This document shows, piece after piece, positions 1 through 9,157 of a stretch of DNA of 64,000 nt. This DNA comes from Escherichia sp. E4742 (GTDB taxonomy: Bacteria > Pseudomonadota > Gammaproteobacteria > Enterobacterales > Enterobacteriaceae). Where the stretch lies: assembly GCF_005843885.1 (NCBI RefSeq), contig NZ_CP040443.1, positions 3,410,001-3,474,000 on the forward strand, given 5' to 3'. Every line of letters begins with the position of its first letter. Position 1 is the stretch's first letter. Under the pieces are notes generated by a model. It made no database searches. It saw nothing but the letters and a program-made list of their open reading frames with translations, and was not told the DNA's origin. The position numbers were made by a program, and so were the translations under genes.

Positions 1-2395
1 GCGCTTGCGCCTGACGACGCTGGTTTTCCAGATTCTGCTTGAGCTGTTCCAGCTGCGTTAGTGTTTGTTCATCCATTAGCGCTGCAAGAAATGCCTGCTG
101 ATCGTCAAAAATGCTGTCCTGTAGCGCGGTGTCAAACTGCGCCTGAATTTTTTGCAGACTTTGCACTGCCAGAACCTCCTGTTGCTGCAACGTTTGCTGC
201 TGGCTTTGCAACGCGAGGCATTGTTCGTGAACTTGCCGCCAGTTTTCCAGCGCCACCGTTTCTTCGCTGTGCGGGAGTTCATCACTTTGCGGCAACGTTT
301 CCAGAATCGGCGTCAGCTGCTGAATACGGTTTTGCAGCGCGGTTAATTCGTTCTGGCGTTGCTGCCAGTTCTGCGCTTCTTGCTGACGTGTCGCCAACCA
401 GCTCTCTTCTTCCTCTTCCTGTGGCAATGTCAGTGCGTAACCTGCCAATGCCGTTAAGAGTTGCTGCTGGCGTTGTTCAATTTGCTGTTGATACTGGATA
501 ATTTGCTGGTTATGCGCGGCAATCTGCCCTTGTAATTCATGTCGTTGGCTGAGTAACCGCAGCTGGCGTTCGTGCTCATCTTGTGCATCTAGCCACGGTT
601 GAATATCGTCCTGTGGCTGCAAGGTGATATTGAGGCTGGCCGCGACGGCTTGCCATTGTTGAGTAAGTGCTTGCTCATCTTGTCGGAGGCTTTGTGCTTC
701 GTTTTCATCGCGCTGAAGCTGCTTCGTTAATGTATCCAGTTGCCCACGCAGCGCCGCGCCTTCTTCGCCGAGCTTTTTCACTTCGTTTTCCAGCGTTAAT
801 AGCCGGGCCTGATTAACGCCCGGTTCCAGCGCCTGATACGCCTCAACCGCCGGGTGGCTGGTGGAACCGCAAAGTGGACAAGGCTGACCCGCCTGTAACT
901 GCGCGCGCTGGGCTTCCAGCGTTTTAATGCGCGCTTCCTGCTCGCAAATTGTTTTGACATCGGCAAGTTGCTGCGTCTTTTCTTTATAACGCTGGCGCAT
1001 TTCGTTAAGTGCGGCGTTACGTTGCGTCTGTTCCAGAGTGACATTCTGGATAGCGACCTGTAACTGCGCCAGACGTTTTTGTTGGGGAACAATCTGCCCA
1101 TGCAGCGCAACCAGGCGTTGACGCAGTGGGCGTTGCTCAGCATGTTGCGCCTGGGCGCTAGCAACTTCATCGGCGGTTAACGTCAACGTGATCGCCGCAA
1201 GCGCATTAATTTTTTGCTCTGCATGGGTTAACTGTTGCTGCCATTGCCGCAGATGCTCGCGATCGCTGGTTTGTTGGGAGAACTGCGCACGCCAACCCGC
1301 CAGTTCGTTGTTCCACTGACGGAAGCGGTCGTGTTCCTGTAACCAGGCATTCAGGCTTTGTTGCTGCTGCTGTAATTCTGCTGACTGCTTCGCCGCGTGG
1401 TGGCGAATGCTCGCGCGAAGCGCCATTGTGCTCTGTAAGCGAGTATTTACTTCTTCAATCTGCTGGCGAGTATGCGTTAGCGCTGCGCTGTGTTCTGCTA
1501 TTCGTTCCCAGTGCGGACGAAGATTTCTTGCCGGTTGCGCCAGGCTGAGGGCCGCCAGTTGCGGTTGTGCTTTTTCTTCTTCGGCTAACGCCTGTTGCAG
1601 TGCCTGCTGACGGCGACTGGCTTCCTGCTGCAACTCGTCCTTACGCGTTAACCAGTTTAGCGATTGTTGTTCTTGCTGCTGCGCAGTGAGTAACCGTTTC
1701 TCTTCGTCAGTGAGTACCTGCAAACTATCTGTAAGCGATTGCAGCTGTTCTGGCGCTAATAACGCAACGCCGCTGGCCTGCGCTTGCAGTTTCTCCAGCT
1801 CAGTACGGGTCGATTTATGCTGTTCAAAAACCATCGCCGAGATTTGCCCGTAGATTTCGGTGCCGGTTAACTCCTCGAGCAATTCCGCGCGTTCTTTTGG
1901 TTTTGCATTCAGGAAGGCAGCAAATTGCCCTTGTGAAAGCAGCATCGAACGGGTGAAGCGCCCGTAATCAAGCCCGGTTAACGTCGCTGTCAGTTCCAGC
2001 TTATCTTTCACTTTGTCGGCGAGAATTTTGCCGTCTGCGCAGCGCGCCAGCTCTACGCGTGGCACCTGCAAATTACCGTCCGGCTGGTTACGCGCCCGAT
2101 TCTGGCTCCAGAATGCGCGATACGCTTCACCTTTCACTTCAAATTCCACTTCCGCCAGACATTCGGCGGTATCGCGGGTCATGAGATCATTTTGTGATTG
2201 CGAAACGTTAGAGAGGCGCGGGGTTTCGTGATACAGCGCCAGACAAATGGCGTCCAGCAGGGTGGTTTTCCCCGCACCGGTTGGGCCGGTAATGGCAAAC
2301 AGCCCGTTGCTGGCGAACGGCTCGCGGGTGAAATCAATCTTCCATTCGCCTTTTAATGAGTTCAGGTTTTTCAGGCGCAGGCTGAGAATTTTCAT
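1..2395 (-). CDS. sbcC: SbcC, ATPase subunit of SbcCD nuclease (3' part missing)
   Basis: Rad50-like SMC ATPase that works with SbcD to cleave DNA hairpins and protein-blocked ends. The frame opens at the ATG at 2393-2395 and stays open to the window edge, giving about 798 codons of a protein usually near 1048 residues; the C-terminal Walker B lobe lies outside. The N-terminus reads MKILSLRLKNLNSLKGEW and carries a Walker A motif, GPTGAGKTT, near residue 37. Long glutamine-rich coiled coil follows, and the zinc hook CPLCG is encoded near 865-880 (about residue 505). The start ATG overlaps the sbcD stop (ATGA), so the two are translationally coupled. The truncation is due only to the window edge. 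Confidence 0.97.
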   Translation of the reverse strand, partial: MKILSLRLKNLNSLKGEWKIDFTREPFASNGLFAITGPTGAGKTTLLDAICLALYHETPRLSNVSQSQNDLMTRDTAECLAEVEFEVKGEAYRAFWSQNRARNQPDGNLQVPRVELARCADGKILADKVKDKLELTATLTGLDYGRFTRSMLLSQGQFAAFLNAKPKERAELLEELTGTEIYGQISAMVFEQHKSTRTELEKLQAQASGVALLAPEQLQSLTDSLQVLTDEEKRLLTAQQQEQQSLNWLTRKDELQQEASRRQQALQQALAEEEKAQPQLAALSLAQPARNLRPHWERIAEHSAALTHTRQQIEEVNTRLQSTMALRASIRHHAAKQSAELQQQQQSLNAWLQEHDRFRQWNNELAGWRAQFSQQTSDREHLRQWQQQLTHAEQKINALAAITLTLTADEVASAQAQHAEQRPLRQRLVALHGQIVPQQKRLAQLQVAIQNVTLEQTQRNAALNEMRQRYKEKTQQLADVKTICEQEARIKTLEAQRAQLQAGQPCPLCGSTSHPAVEAYQALEPGVNQARLLTLENEVKKLGEEGAALRGQLDTLTKQLQRDENEAQSLRQDEQALTQQWQAVAASLNITLQPQDDIQPWLDAQDEHERQLRLLSQRHELQGQIAAHNQQIIQYQQQIEQRQQQLLTALAGYALTLPQEEEEESWLATRQQEAQNWQQRQNELTALQNRIQQLTPILETLPQSDELPHSEETVALENWRQVHEQCLALQSQQQTLQQQEVLAVQSLQKIQAQFDTALQDSIFDDQQAFLAALMDEQTLTQLEQLKQNLENQRRQAQA

Positions 2396-3594
2396 GCTTC
2401 GTGTTCTCCGGCGAGGGTCTGCAACGTCGTGGCGAAAAGATTCTGTAGACGTTGCTGCTGCGATTCATCCAGTTCTTCTAGTGCCAGACGGCGATTGAAC
2501 ACCTCTTCGACGCTGAGTTCGCTGAGGGTTTCACGCTGTTGGCTGGCTAACACACGCTCGCGCTGTTCACGACTCCGGCGTACCAGCAATACTTCGACTG
2601 GCAGTGATTCGGTTAATACCTGAATCTTGCGTTGAATATCATGCAGATACTCATCAGTAGTGATTTCGATATCCAGCCAGACAGGTGGTTCTTGTGATAC
2701 ATCGCGCCACTGTTCCAGCTGTTCGGTAATCGACGCCAGATCTCCTTTCAGCACTGCCATCGGTTGCGTTACCGGTACGTTCAGGTTTTCCACGCTCTCT
2801 AATTTGCCGTTTGAAAATGTCACCAGATGGACATATTTACTCTTACCGCATTCATCAAAACTCAGTGGAATGGGGGAGCCGCAATAGCGAACATGTTCCA
2901 TGCCACCAATAATCTGCGCGCGGTGAATATGCCCGAGCGCGATGTAGTCGGCTGGCGGAAAGTTTTGTGCCGGAAACGCGTCCAGCGTGCCAATATAAAT
3001 GTCACGCACGGCGTCACTTTTACTGGCACCCACGGTCGTTAAATGTCCCGTGGCGATGATGGGCAGAGGCTGATCGCCGCGCAGCTTGCAGGCATCGGCA
3101 TAGTGTTGTTGATAATAATCAGTAATAGCTGCCAGCAAATGCTGCTGTTTTTCAATACCGTTAAGCCCCGCCTGGCTGGTAATAATGTCACGCGGGCGTA
3201 AAAAAGGAATGGGGCACAGCACTGCGCCTGGCGTCCCGTCGCGATGAGGCAAGATTTGCGGCGCATGTCCGGCGCTGGCGACCACGGTAGTATTGAGGAA
3301 CGCCATGATATCGCGCGATTCATTCAGCGTGGCGACTGAATCATGGTTTCCCGCCAGTACCACCAGATGACAGCCCGTTTGCTGTAAATTGACAACAAAA
3401 CGGTTGTATAACGTACGGGCGTAACTGGGCGGCGAACCGGTATCGAAAACATCACCGGCAACAATAATCGCATCCACCTGATGGGTTTGTGCTGTCTCCA
3501 GCAGCCAGTCAAGAAAAGCCTGATGCTCAGCTTCGCGGCTTTTACTGTAGAAGTTCTGGCCGAGATGCCAGTCTGAAGTGTGAAGGATGCGCAT
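2392..3594 (-). CDS. sbcD: SbcD, nuclease subunit of SbcCD
   Basis: Mre11-type metallophosphoesterase; with SbcC it forms an ATP-dependent dsDNA exonuclease and hairpin endonuclease. It has 400 residues, the family length. Metal-binding motifs are visible in order: D8 and H10 (SDWH), D48 (GDVFD), N83-H84-D85 (GNHD), a GH pair in IIATGHLT and GHIH. An in-frame extension of 14 codons upstream exists, but the ATG at 3592-3594 places the conserved MRILHTSDWH at the N-terminus as in the family. It is the first gene of sbcDC and diverges from phoB across about 190 bp. Confidence 0.97.
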   Translation of the reverse strand: MRILHTSDWHLGQNFYSKSREAEHQAFLDWLLETAQTHQVDAIIVAGDVFDTGSPPSYARTLYNRFVVNLQQTGCHLVVLAGNHDSVATLNESRDIMAFLNTTVVASAGHAPQILPHRDGTPGAVLCPIPFLRPRDIITSQAGLNGIEKQQHLLAAITDYYQQHYADACKLRGDQPLPIIATGHLTTVGASKSDAVRDIYIGTLDAFPAQNFPPADYIALGHIHRAQIIGGMEHVRYCGSPIPLSFDECGKSKYVHLVTFSNGKLESVENLNVPVTQPMAVLKGDLASITEQLEQWRDVSQEPPVWLDIEITTDEYLHDIQRKIQVLTESLPVEVLLVRRSREQRERVLASQQRETLSELSVEEVFNRRLALEELDESQQQRLQNLFATTLQTLAGEHEA

Positions 3595-3702
3595 AACGAT
3601 TCTCTGGCGAAAAAGCATGGGCGCGATTATACCCAAACAGGTGCGCTATTTGCTTTTTTCTGCACCACGGAAATCAATAACCTGAAGGGATGTGCGACGT
3701 GC

Positions 3703-3742
3703 TTTTCATAAATCTGTCATAAATCTGACGCATAATGACGTC
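3703..3742 (+). promoter_or_regulatory. Tandem Pho boxes upstream of phoB
   Basis: Seven-base PhoB-type direct repeats recur at 11-bp spacing: TTTTCAT (3703), CTGTCAT (3714), CTGACGC (3725) and a weaker TGACGTC (3736), each separated by an A/T-rich 4-mer. The 3714-3731 unit matches the 18-bp Pho box nearly perfectly. This is the autoregulatory site through which phosphorylated PhoB activates phoBR when phosphate is limiting. Pattern seen in the sequence; role known from E. coli. Confidence 0.9.
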
Positions 3743-3783
3743 GCATTAATGATCGCAATCTATTTATTACAACAGGGCAAATC

Positions 3784-4473
3784 ATGGCGAGACGTATTCT
3801 GGTCGTAGAAGATGAAGCTCCAATTCGCGAAATGGTCTGCTTCGTGCTCGAGCAAAATGGCTTCCAGCCGGTCGAAGCGGAAGATTATGACAGTGCTGTG
3901 AATCAACTGAATGAACCCTGGCCGGATTTAATTCTCCTCGACTGGATGTTACCCGGCGGCTCCGGTATCCAGTTCATCAAACATCTCAAGCGTGAGTCGA
4001 TGACCCGTGATATTCCGGTTGTGATGTTGACCGCCAGAGGGGAAGAAGAAGATCGCGTGCGCGGCCTTGAAACCGGTGCGGATGACTATATCACCAAGCC
4101 GTTTTCGCCGAAGGAGCTGGTGGCGCGAATCAAAGCGGTAATGCGCCGTATATCGCCGATGGCGGTGGAAGAGGTGATTGAGATGCAGGGGCTAAGTCTC
4201 GACCCGACATCTCACCGGGTGATGGCGGGCGAAGAACCGCTGGAGATGGGGCCAACTGAATTTAAACTGCTGCACTTTTTTATGACGCATCCCGAGCGCG
4301 TGTACAGTCGCGAGCAACTGTTAAATCACGTCTGGGGAACCAACGTATATGTGGAAGACCGCACGGTCGATGTCCACATTCGCCGCCTGCGTAAAGCACT
4401 GGAACCGGGTGGGCATGACCGCATGGTGCAGACCGTGCGCGGTACAGGATATCGTTTTTCAACCCGCTTTTAA
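3784..4473 (+). CDS. phoB: PhoB, phosphate regulon response regulator
   Basis: OmpR-family response regulator that activates the Pho regulon. It has 229 residues. The receiver domain covers residues 1-120, with acidic pocket E9/D10, phospho-acceptor D53 (by my count, in LLDWMLPG), the T in MLTARG and K in ITKPF. A winged-helix DNA-binding domain follows (about 130-229), with the [14 protein letters not shown] recognition-helix region near the C-terminus. It is preceded by tandem Pho boxes and followed 57 bp later by its kinase gene phoR. A 9-bp hairpin lies in that gap. Confidence 0.98.
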
Positions 4474-4474
4474 C

Positions 4475-4502
4475 GCCTTGCTCATCGGACGCAGAGCAAG
4501 GC
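4475..4502 (+). terminator. Intercistronic hairpin phoB-phoR (no T-tract)
   Basis: Perfect 9-bp stem GCCTTGCTC (4475-4483) with GAGCAAGGC (4494-4502) and a 10-base loop, beginning right after the phoB stop codon. There is no run of T after it, so it is not a standard intrinsic terminator. It may protect the phoB 3' end or reduce read-through into phoR. The structure is seen; the function is inference. Confidence 0.5.
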
Positions 4503-4530
4503 TTATGATTTCATAACTGGAGTATCTTAC

Positions 4531-5826
4531 GTGCTGGAACGGCTGTCGTGGAAAAGGCTGGTGCTGGAGCTGCTACTTTGCTGCATCCCGGCTTTCATCC
4601 TGGGTGCATTTTTTGGTTACCTGCCCTGGTTTTTGCTGGCATCGGTAACAGGACTGCTTATCTGGCATTTCTGGAATTTATTGCGCCTTTCGTGGTGGCT
4701 GTGGGTGGATCGCAGTATGACGCCGCCACCGGGGCGTGGTAGCTGGGAACCGCTGCTGTACGGTTTACACCAGATGCAACTGCGTAATAAAAAACGCCGC
4801 CGCGAGCTGGGTAATCTTATCAAACGCTTTCGTAGCGGCGCGGAGTCGCTACCCGATGCGGTGGTGCTGACCACGGAAGAGGGCGGTATTTTCTGGTGTA
4901 ACGGTCTGGCGCAACAAATTCTTGGTCTGCGCTGGCCGGAAGATAACGGGCAGAACATCCTTAACCTGCTGCGTTATCCGGAGTTTACGCAATATCTGAA
5001 AACGCGTGATTTTTCTCGCCCACTCAATCTGGTGCTCAACACCGGGCGGCATCTGGAAATTCGCGTCATGCCTTATACCCATAAACAGCTGCTGATGGTG
5101 GCGCGAGATGTCACGCAAATGCATCAACTGGAAGGGGCGCGGCGCAACTTTTTCGCCAACGTAAGCCATGAGTTACGCACGCCATTGACCGTGTTACAGG
5201 GTTACCTGGAGATGATGGATGAGCAACCGCTGGAAGGAGCGGTACGCGAAAAAGCGTTGCACACCATGCGTGAGCAGACTCAGCGGATGGAAGGGCTGGT
5301 GAAGCAGTTGCTGACCTTGTCGAAAATTGAAGCCGCGCCGACGCAGTTGCTGAATGAGAAGGTTGATGTGCCGATGATGCTGCGCGTCGTTGAGCGGGAA
5401 GCCCAGACGCTGAGCCAGCAAAAACAGACATTTACCTTTGAGATTGATAACGGCCTCAAAGTGTCTGGCAGCGAAGACCAGTTACGCAGTGCGATTTCGA
5501 ATCTGGTCTATAACGCCGTGAATCATACGCCGGAAGGTACGCATATCACCGTACGCTGGCAGCGAGTGCCGCACGGTGCCGAATTTAGTGTTGAAGATAA
5601 TGGACCGGGCATCGCACCGGAGCATATTCCGCGCCTGACCGAGCGTTTTTATCGCGTTGATAAAGCGCGTTCCCGACAAACTGGCGGTAGCGGGTTGGGG
5701 TTAGCGATCGTGAAGCATGCGGTAAATCATCATGAAAGCCGGCTCAATATTGAAAGTACGGTGGGCAAAGGTACGCGTTTCAGTTTTGTTCTGCCGGAAC
5801 GTTTAATTGCCAAAAATAGCGATTAA
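4531..5826 (+). CDS. phoR: PhoR, phosphate sensor histidine kinase
   Basis: Inner-membrane bifunctional kinase/phosphatase for PhoB, controlled through PstSCAB and PhoU. It has 431 residues and a GTG start at 4531. Two N-terminal membrane segments (about residues 10-28 and 33-58) are followed by a PAS domain (about 95-190), the HisKA helix with phospho-acceptor H213 in VSHELRTPL, and an HATPase domain with N-box, DNGPGI and GSGLGLAIV boxes. It is the second gene of phoBR and ends at a strong intrinsic terminator. Confidence 0.98.
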   Translation: MLERLSWKRLVLELLLCCIPAFILGAFFGYLPWFLLASVTGLLIWHFWNLLRLSWWLWVDRSMTPPPGRGSWEPLLYGLHQMQLRNKKRRRELGNLIKRFRSGAESLPDAVVLTTEEGGIFWCNGLAQQILGLRWPEDNGQNILNLLRYPEFTQYLKTRDFSRPLNLVLNTGRHLEIRVMPYTHKQLLMVARDVTQMHQLEGARRNFFANVSHELRTPLTVLQGYLEMMDEQPLEGAVREKALHTMREQTQRMEGLVKQLLTLSKIEAAPTQLLNEKVDVPMMLRVVEREAQTLSQQKQTFTFEIDNGLKVSGSEDQLRSAISNLVYNAVNHTPEGTHITVRWQRVPHGAEFSVEDNGPGIAPEHIPRLTERFYRVDKARSRQTGGSGLGLAIVKHAVNHHESRLNIESTVGKGTRFSFVLPERLIAKNSD

Positions 5827-5854
5827 TCCGCCTTTGTCATTTTTTGTTGCCATA

Positions 5855-5879
5855 AGCCAGCCGATGCTGGCTTTTTTTC
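5855..5879 (+). terminator. Rho-independent terminator of phoBR
   Basis: Stem AGCCAGC / GCTGGCT with a 4-base CGAT loop (5855-5872), followed directly by seven T residues. Confidence 0.9.
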
Positions 5880-6231
5880 TTTGCAGTCAAAAAACGGGCG
5901 CTGAATTTTACAATGTCTGGTGATTTTTTGTTCGCATGATAAGCCATATCTTTTTCACGGAAATAGTGTTTTATACTGGTTGGAGATTTCTTATCGCTAT
6001 ATACCTCTGGTTTTTAGATCCCTCCTTGCTTTAAAACGTTATAAGCGTTTAAATTGCGCTTCAGGTGCTGTCATACTGACTGCATTCACGCGGTAAATCG
6101 AAAAACTATTCTTCGCCGCGCCTGGTTGGGAGTATTTCCCGCTAAAATTGTTTAAATATACCGCTGTATCATCCCCAGGGATTGGCACAAAATTTAACGT
6201 TACAACACCACATCCACAGGCAGTATGATTT
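5880..6231. other. phoR-brnQ intergenic region
   Basis: A long AT-rich gap between the phoR terminator and the brnQ start, presumably holding the brnQ promoter and leader. TATACT occurs near 5971-5976 and is a possible -10. A short inverted repeat, AAACG-7-CGTTT, lies near 6033-6049. I see no branched-chain-codon-rich leader peptide and no conserved riboswitch. Otherwise nothing recognisable. Confidence 0.5.
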
Positions 6232-7551
6232 ATGACCCATCAGTTAAGATCGCGCGATATCATCGCTCTGGGCTTTATGACATTTGCGTTGTTCGTTGGC
6301 GCAGGTAACATTATTTTCCCTCCTATGGTCGGCTTGCAGGCAGGCGAACACGTCTGGACTGCGGCATTCGGCTTCCTCATTACTGCCGTTGGTCTGCCGG
6401 TATTAACGGTAGTGGCGCTGGCGAAAGTTGGCGGCGGCGTTGACAGTCTGAGCACACCAATCGGTAAAGTCGCAGGCGTGCTGCTGGCTACGGTCTGCTA
6501 CCTGGCGGTAGGGCCGCTGTTTGCAACACCGCGTACGGCAACTGTCTCCTTTGAAGTGGGCATTGCGCCGCTGACGGGTGACTCCGCACTGCCGCTGTTT
6601 ATCTACAGCCTGGTCTATTTCGCTATCGTTATTCTGGTTTCGCTCTATCCGGGCAAGCTGCTGGATACCGTGGGCAACTTCCTTGCGCCGCTGAAAATTA
6701 TCGCGCTGGTCATCCTGTCTGTTGCGGCGATTGTCTGGCCAGCGGGCTCGATTAGCTCGGCAACTGAGGCTTATCAAAACGCTGCGTTTTCGAACGGTTT
6801 TGTCAATGGCTACCTGACGATGGATACGCTGGGCGCGATGGTGTTTGGTATCGTTATTGTTAACGCGGCGCGTTCTCGCGGCGTTACCGAAGCGCGTCTG
6901 CTGACCCGTTATACCGTCTGGGCCGGCCTGATGGCAGGCGTTGGTTTGACTCTGCTGTACCTGGCGCTGTTCCGTCTGGGTTCAGACAGCGCGTCGCTGG
7001 TTGATCAATCCGCGAACGGTGCCGCTATTCTGCATGCTTACGTTCAGCACACCTTTGGCGGCGGCGGTAGCTTCCTGCTGGCGGCGTTAATCTTCATCGC
7101 TTGTCTGGTCACGGCGGTTGGTCTGACCTGCGCTTGTGCGGAATTCTTCGCCCAATACATCCCGCTCTCATATCGTACGCTGGTGTTTATCCTCGGCGGC
7201 TTCTCGATGGTGGTGTCTAATCTGGGCTTGAGCCAGCTGATTCAGATCTCTGTACCGGTGCTGACTGCCATTTATCCGCCGTGTATCGCACTGGTTGTAT
7301 TAAGTTTTACACGCTCATGGTGGCATAATTCGTCCCGCGTGATTGCTCCGCCGATGTTTATCAGCCTGCTTTTTGGTATTCTCGACGGGATCAAAGCATC
7401 TGCATTCAGCGATATTTTACCGTCCTGGGCGCAGCGTTTACCGCTGGCCGAACAAGGTCTGGCGTGGTTAATGCCAACGGTGGTGATGGTGGTTCTGGCC
7501 ATTATCTGGGATCGCGCAGCAGGTCGTCAGGTGACCTCCAGCGCCCACTAA
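6232..7551 (+). CDS. brnQ: BrnQ, branched-chain amino acid transporter
   Basis: Cation-coupled carrier for leucine, isoleucine and valine (LIV-II system) in the inner membrane; LIVCS family. It has 439 residues, the family length, and is almost entirely hydrophobic with about 12 membrane segments. It starts MTHQLRSRDIIALGFMTFALFVGAGN, where the early GAGNIIFPP stretch is typical of the family. Transcribed alone from the long upstream region, with a terminator between it and proY. Confidence 0.96.
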   Translation: MTHQLRSRDIIALGFMTFALFVGAGNIIFPPMVGLQAGEHVWTAAFGFLITAVGLPVLTVVALAKVGGGVDSLSTPIGKVAGVLLATVCYLAVGPLFATPRTATVSFEVGIAPLTGDSALPLFIYSLVYFAIVILVSLYPGKLLDTVGNFLAPLKIIALVILSVAAIVWPAGSISSATEAYQNAAFSNGFVNGYLTMDTLGAMVFGIVIVNAARSRGVTEARLLTRYTVWAGLMAGVGLTLLYLALFRLGSDSASLVDQSANGAAILHAYVQHTFGGGGSFLLAALIFIACLVTAVGLTCACAEFFAQYIPLSYRTLVFILGGFSMVVSNLGLSQLIQISVPVLTAIYPPCIALVVLSFTRSWWHNSSRVIAPPMFISLLFGILDGIKASAFSDILPSWAQRLPLAEQGLAWLMPTVVMVVLAIIWDRAAGRQVTSSAH

Positions 7552-7570
7552 ATCACTGTAAATTTGTTTT

Positions 7571-7604
7571 AACCACGGGGCTGCGATGCCCCGTGGTTTT
7601 TTAT
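7571..7604 (+). terminator. Rho-independent terminator of brnQ
   Basis: Perfect 11-bp stem AACCACGGGGC / GCCCCGTGGTT (7571-7581 with 7588-7598), 6-base loop, followed by a T-rich tract. Confidence 0.92.
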
Positions 7605-7626
7605 TGTGTTGATGGGTTAGGAATTG

Positions 7627-9000
7627 ATGGAAAGTAAGAACAAGCTAAAGCGTGGGCTAAGTACCCGACACATACGCTTTATGGCACTGGGTTCAGCAAT
7701 TGGCACCGGGTTGTTTTACGGTTCGGCGGACGCCATCAAAATGGCCGGACCGAGCGTGTTGTTGGCCTATATTATCGGTGGTGTCGCGGCGTATATCATT
7801 ATGCGTGCGCTGGGAGAAATGTCGGTACATAACCCGGCCGCCAGCTCTTTCTCGCGTTATGCGCAGGAAAACCTTGGTCCGCTGGCAGGTTATATCACTG
7901 GCTGGACCTACTGCTTTGAAATCCTTATTGTTGCCATTGCCGATGTCACCGCTTTCGGTATCTATATGGGCGTCTGGTTCCCGACGGTGCCGCACTGGAT
8001 ATGGGTGTTGAGCGTGGTGCTGATTATCTGCGCCATTAACCTGATGAGCGTGAAAGTATTTGGTGAGCTGGAGTTCTGGTTCTCGTTCTTTAAAGTCGCC
8101 ACCATTATCATCATGATCGTTGCTGGTTTCGGTATCATCATTTGGGGGATTGGCAACGGCGGGCAACCGACCGGTATCCATAACCTGTGGAGCAACGGCG
8201 GCTTCTTCAGTAACGGCTGGCTTGGCATGGTGATGTCGTTGCAAATGGTGATGTTTGCCTACGGTGGTATTGAAATTATTGGTATTACCGCTGGTGAAGC
8301 GAAAGAGCCGGAGAAGTCTATTCCGCGCGCGATTAACTCAGTGCCGATGCGTATTCTGGTGTTCTATGTTGGTACGCTGTTCGTCATTATGTCTATCTAT
8401 CCGTGGAATCAGGTAGGTACTGCTGGTAGCCCGTTCGTGCTGACGTTCCAGCATTTGGGGATTACCTTTGCCGCCAGCATTCTTAACTTCGTTGTGCTGA
8501 CTGCTTCACTGTCGGCAATTAACAGCGATGTGTTTGGTGTAGGCCGTATGCTGCACGGCATGGCAGAGCAGGGCAGTGCGCCGAAAATTTTCAGCAAAAC
8601 GTCGCGTCGCGGTATTCCGTGGGTCACGGTGCTGGTCATGACTACCGCGCTGCTATTTGCTGTGTATCTGAACTACATCATGCCGGAAAACGTCTTCCTG
8701 GTGATTGCCTCGCTGGCGACCTTCGCTACCGTGTGGGTGTGGATTATGATCCTGCTGTCGCAGATTGCCTTCCGTCGCCGCCTGCCGCCAGAAGAAGTTA
8801 ACGCGCTGAAATTTAAAGTTCCTGGCGGAGTGGCAACGACCATCACGGGGCTGGTTTTCCTGGTCTTTATCATCGGACTGATTGGTTATCACCCTGAAAC
8901 GCGTATCTCTCTGTACGTTGGTTTTGCGTGGATTGTGGTGCTGTTGATTGGCTGGATGTTTAAACGCCGCCACGATCGCCAGTTGGCAGAAAACCACTAA
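7627..9000 (+). CDS. proY: ProY, cryptic proline-specific permease
   Basis: Amino acid permease of the APC superfamily (AAT family), inner membrane; ProY is regarded as a proline transporter that is cryptic in enterobacteria. It has 457 residues from the ATG at 7627; a TTG three bases upstream is in frame but less likely. About 12 membrane segments. The N-terminal GSAIGTGLFYGSADAI and the GEAKEPEKSIPRAI motif after segment 6 are diagnostic for the AAT family. It lies 75 bp after brnQ but beyond its terminator, so it probably has its own weak promoter. Confidence 0.93.
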   Translation: MESKNKLKRGLSTRHIRFMALGSAIGTGLFYGSADAIKMAGPSVLLAYIIGGVAAYIIMRALGEMSVHNPAASSFSRYAQENLGPLAGYITGWTYCFEILIVAIADVTAFGIYMGVWFPTVPHWIWVLSVVLIICAINLMSVKVFGELEFWFSFFKVATIIIMIVAGFGIIIWGIGNGGQPTGIHNLWSNGGFFSNGWLGMVMSLQMVMFAYGGIEIIGITAGEAKEPEKSIPRAINSVPMRILVFYVGTLFVIMSIYPWNQVGTAGSPFVLTFQHLGITFAASILNFVVLTASLSAINSDVFGVGRMLHGMAEQGSAPKIFSKTSRRGIPWVTVLVMTTALLFAVYLNYIMPENVFLVIASLATFATVWVWIMILLSQIAFRRRLPPEEVNALKFKVPGGVATTITGLVFLVFIIGLIGYHPETRISLYVGFAWIVVLLIGWMFKRRHDRQLAENH

Positions 9001-9015
9001 TTCCTGCCTTTTGTC

Positions 9016-9044
9016 GCCGGATCAGGAGCAAAACTTGATCCGGC
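9016..9044 (+). terminator. Hairpin downstream of proY
   Basis: Perfect 9-bp stem GCCGGATCA (9016-9024) with TGATCCGGC (9036-9044) and an 11-base loop, starting 16 bases after the proY stop. There is no T-tract, so it may act in mRNA 3' protection; the GCCGGAT arm resembles a REP half. Confidence 0.5.
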
Positions 9045-9069
9045 TATTCCGAAAATTATCCGCCCCCGT

Positions 9070-9079
9070 CCTCCTCCCT
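9070..9079 (-). promoter_or_regulatory. Candidate MalT box upstream of malZ
   Basis: Read on the minus strand, AGGGAGGAGG matches 9 of 10 positions of the MalT half-site GGGGA(T/G)GAGG. It lies about 80 bp before malZ, a MalT-dependent maltose-regulon gene. The assignment rests on motif match plus context. Confidence 0.55.
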
Positions 9080-9157
9080 CAAATATTCTTCAGATGATGA
9101 TTGATCCTGCATTAGGCTATGGCAAGGTGAGCACATTTTAATCGCAGGGGAATTATG

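Noticed and set aside
1..2395. Apparent truncation of sbcC
   Set aside because: The frame is open to base 1, so the gene is only cut by the window edge, not damaged.
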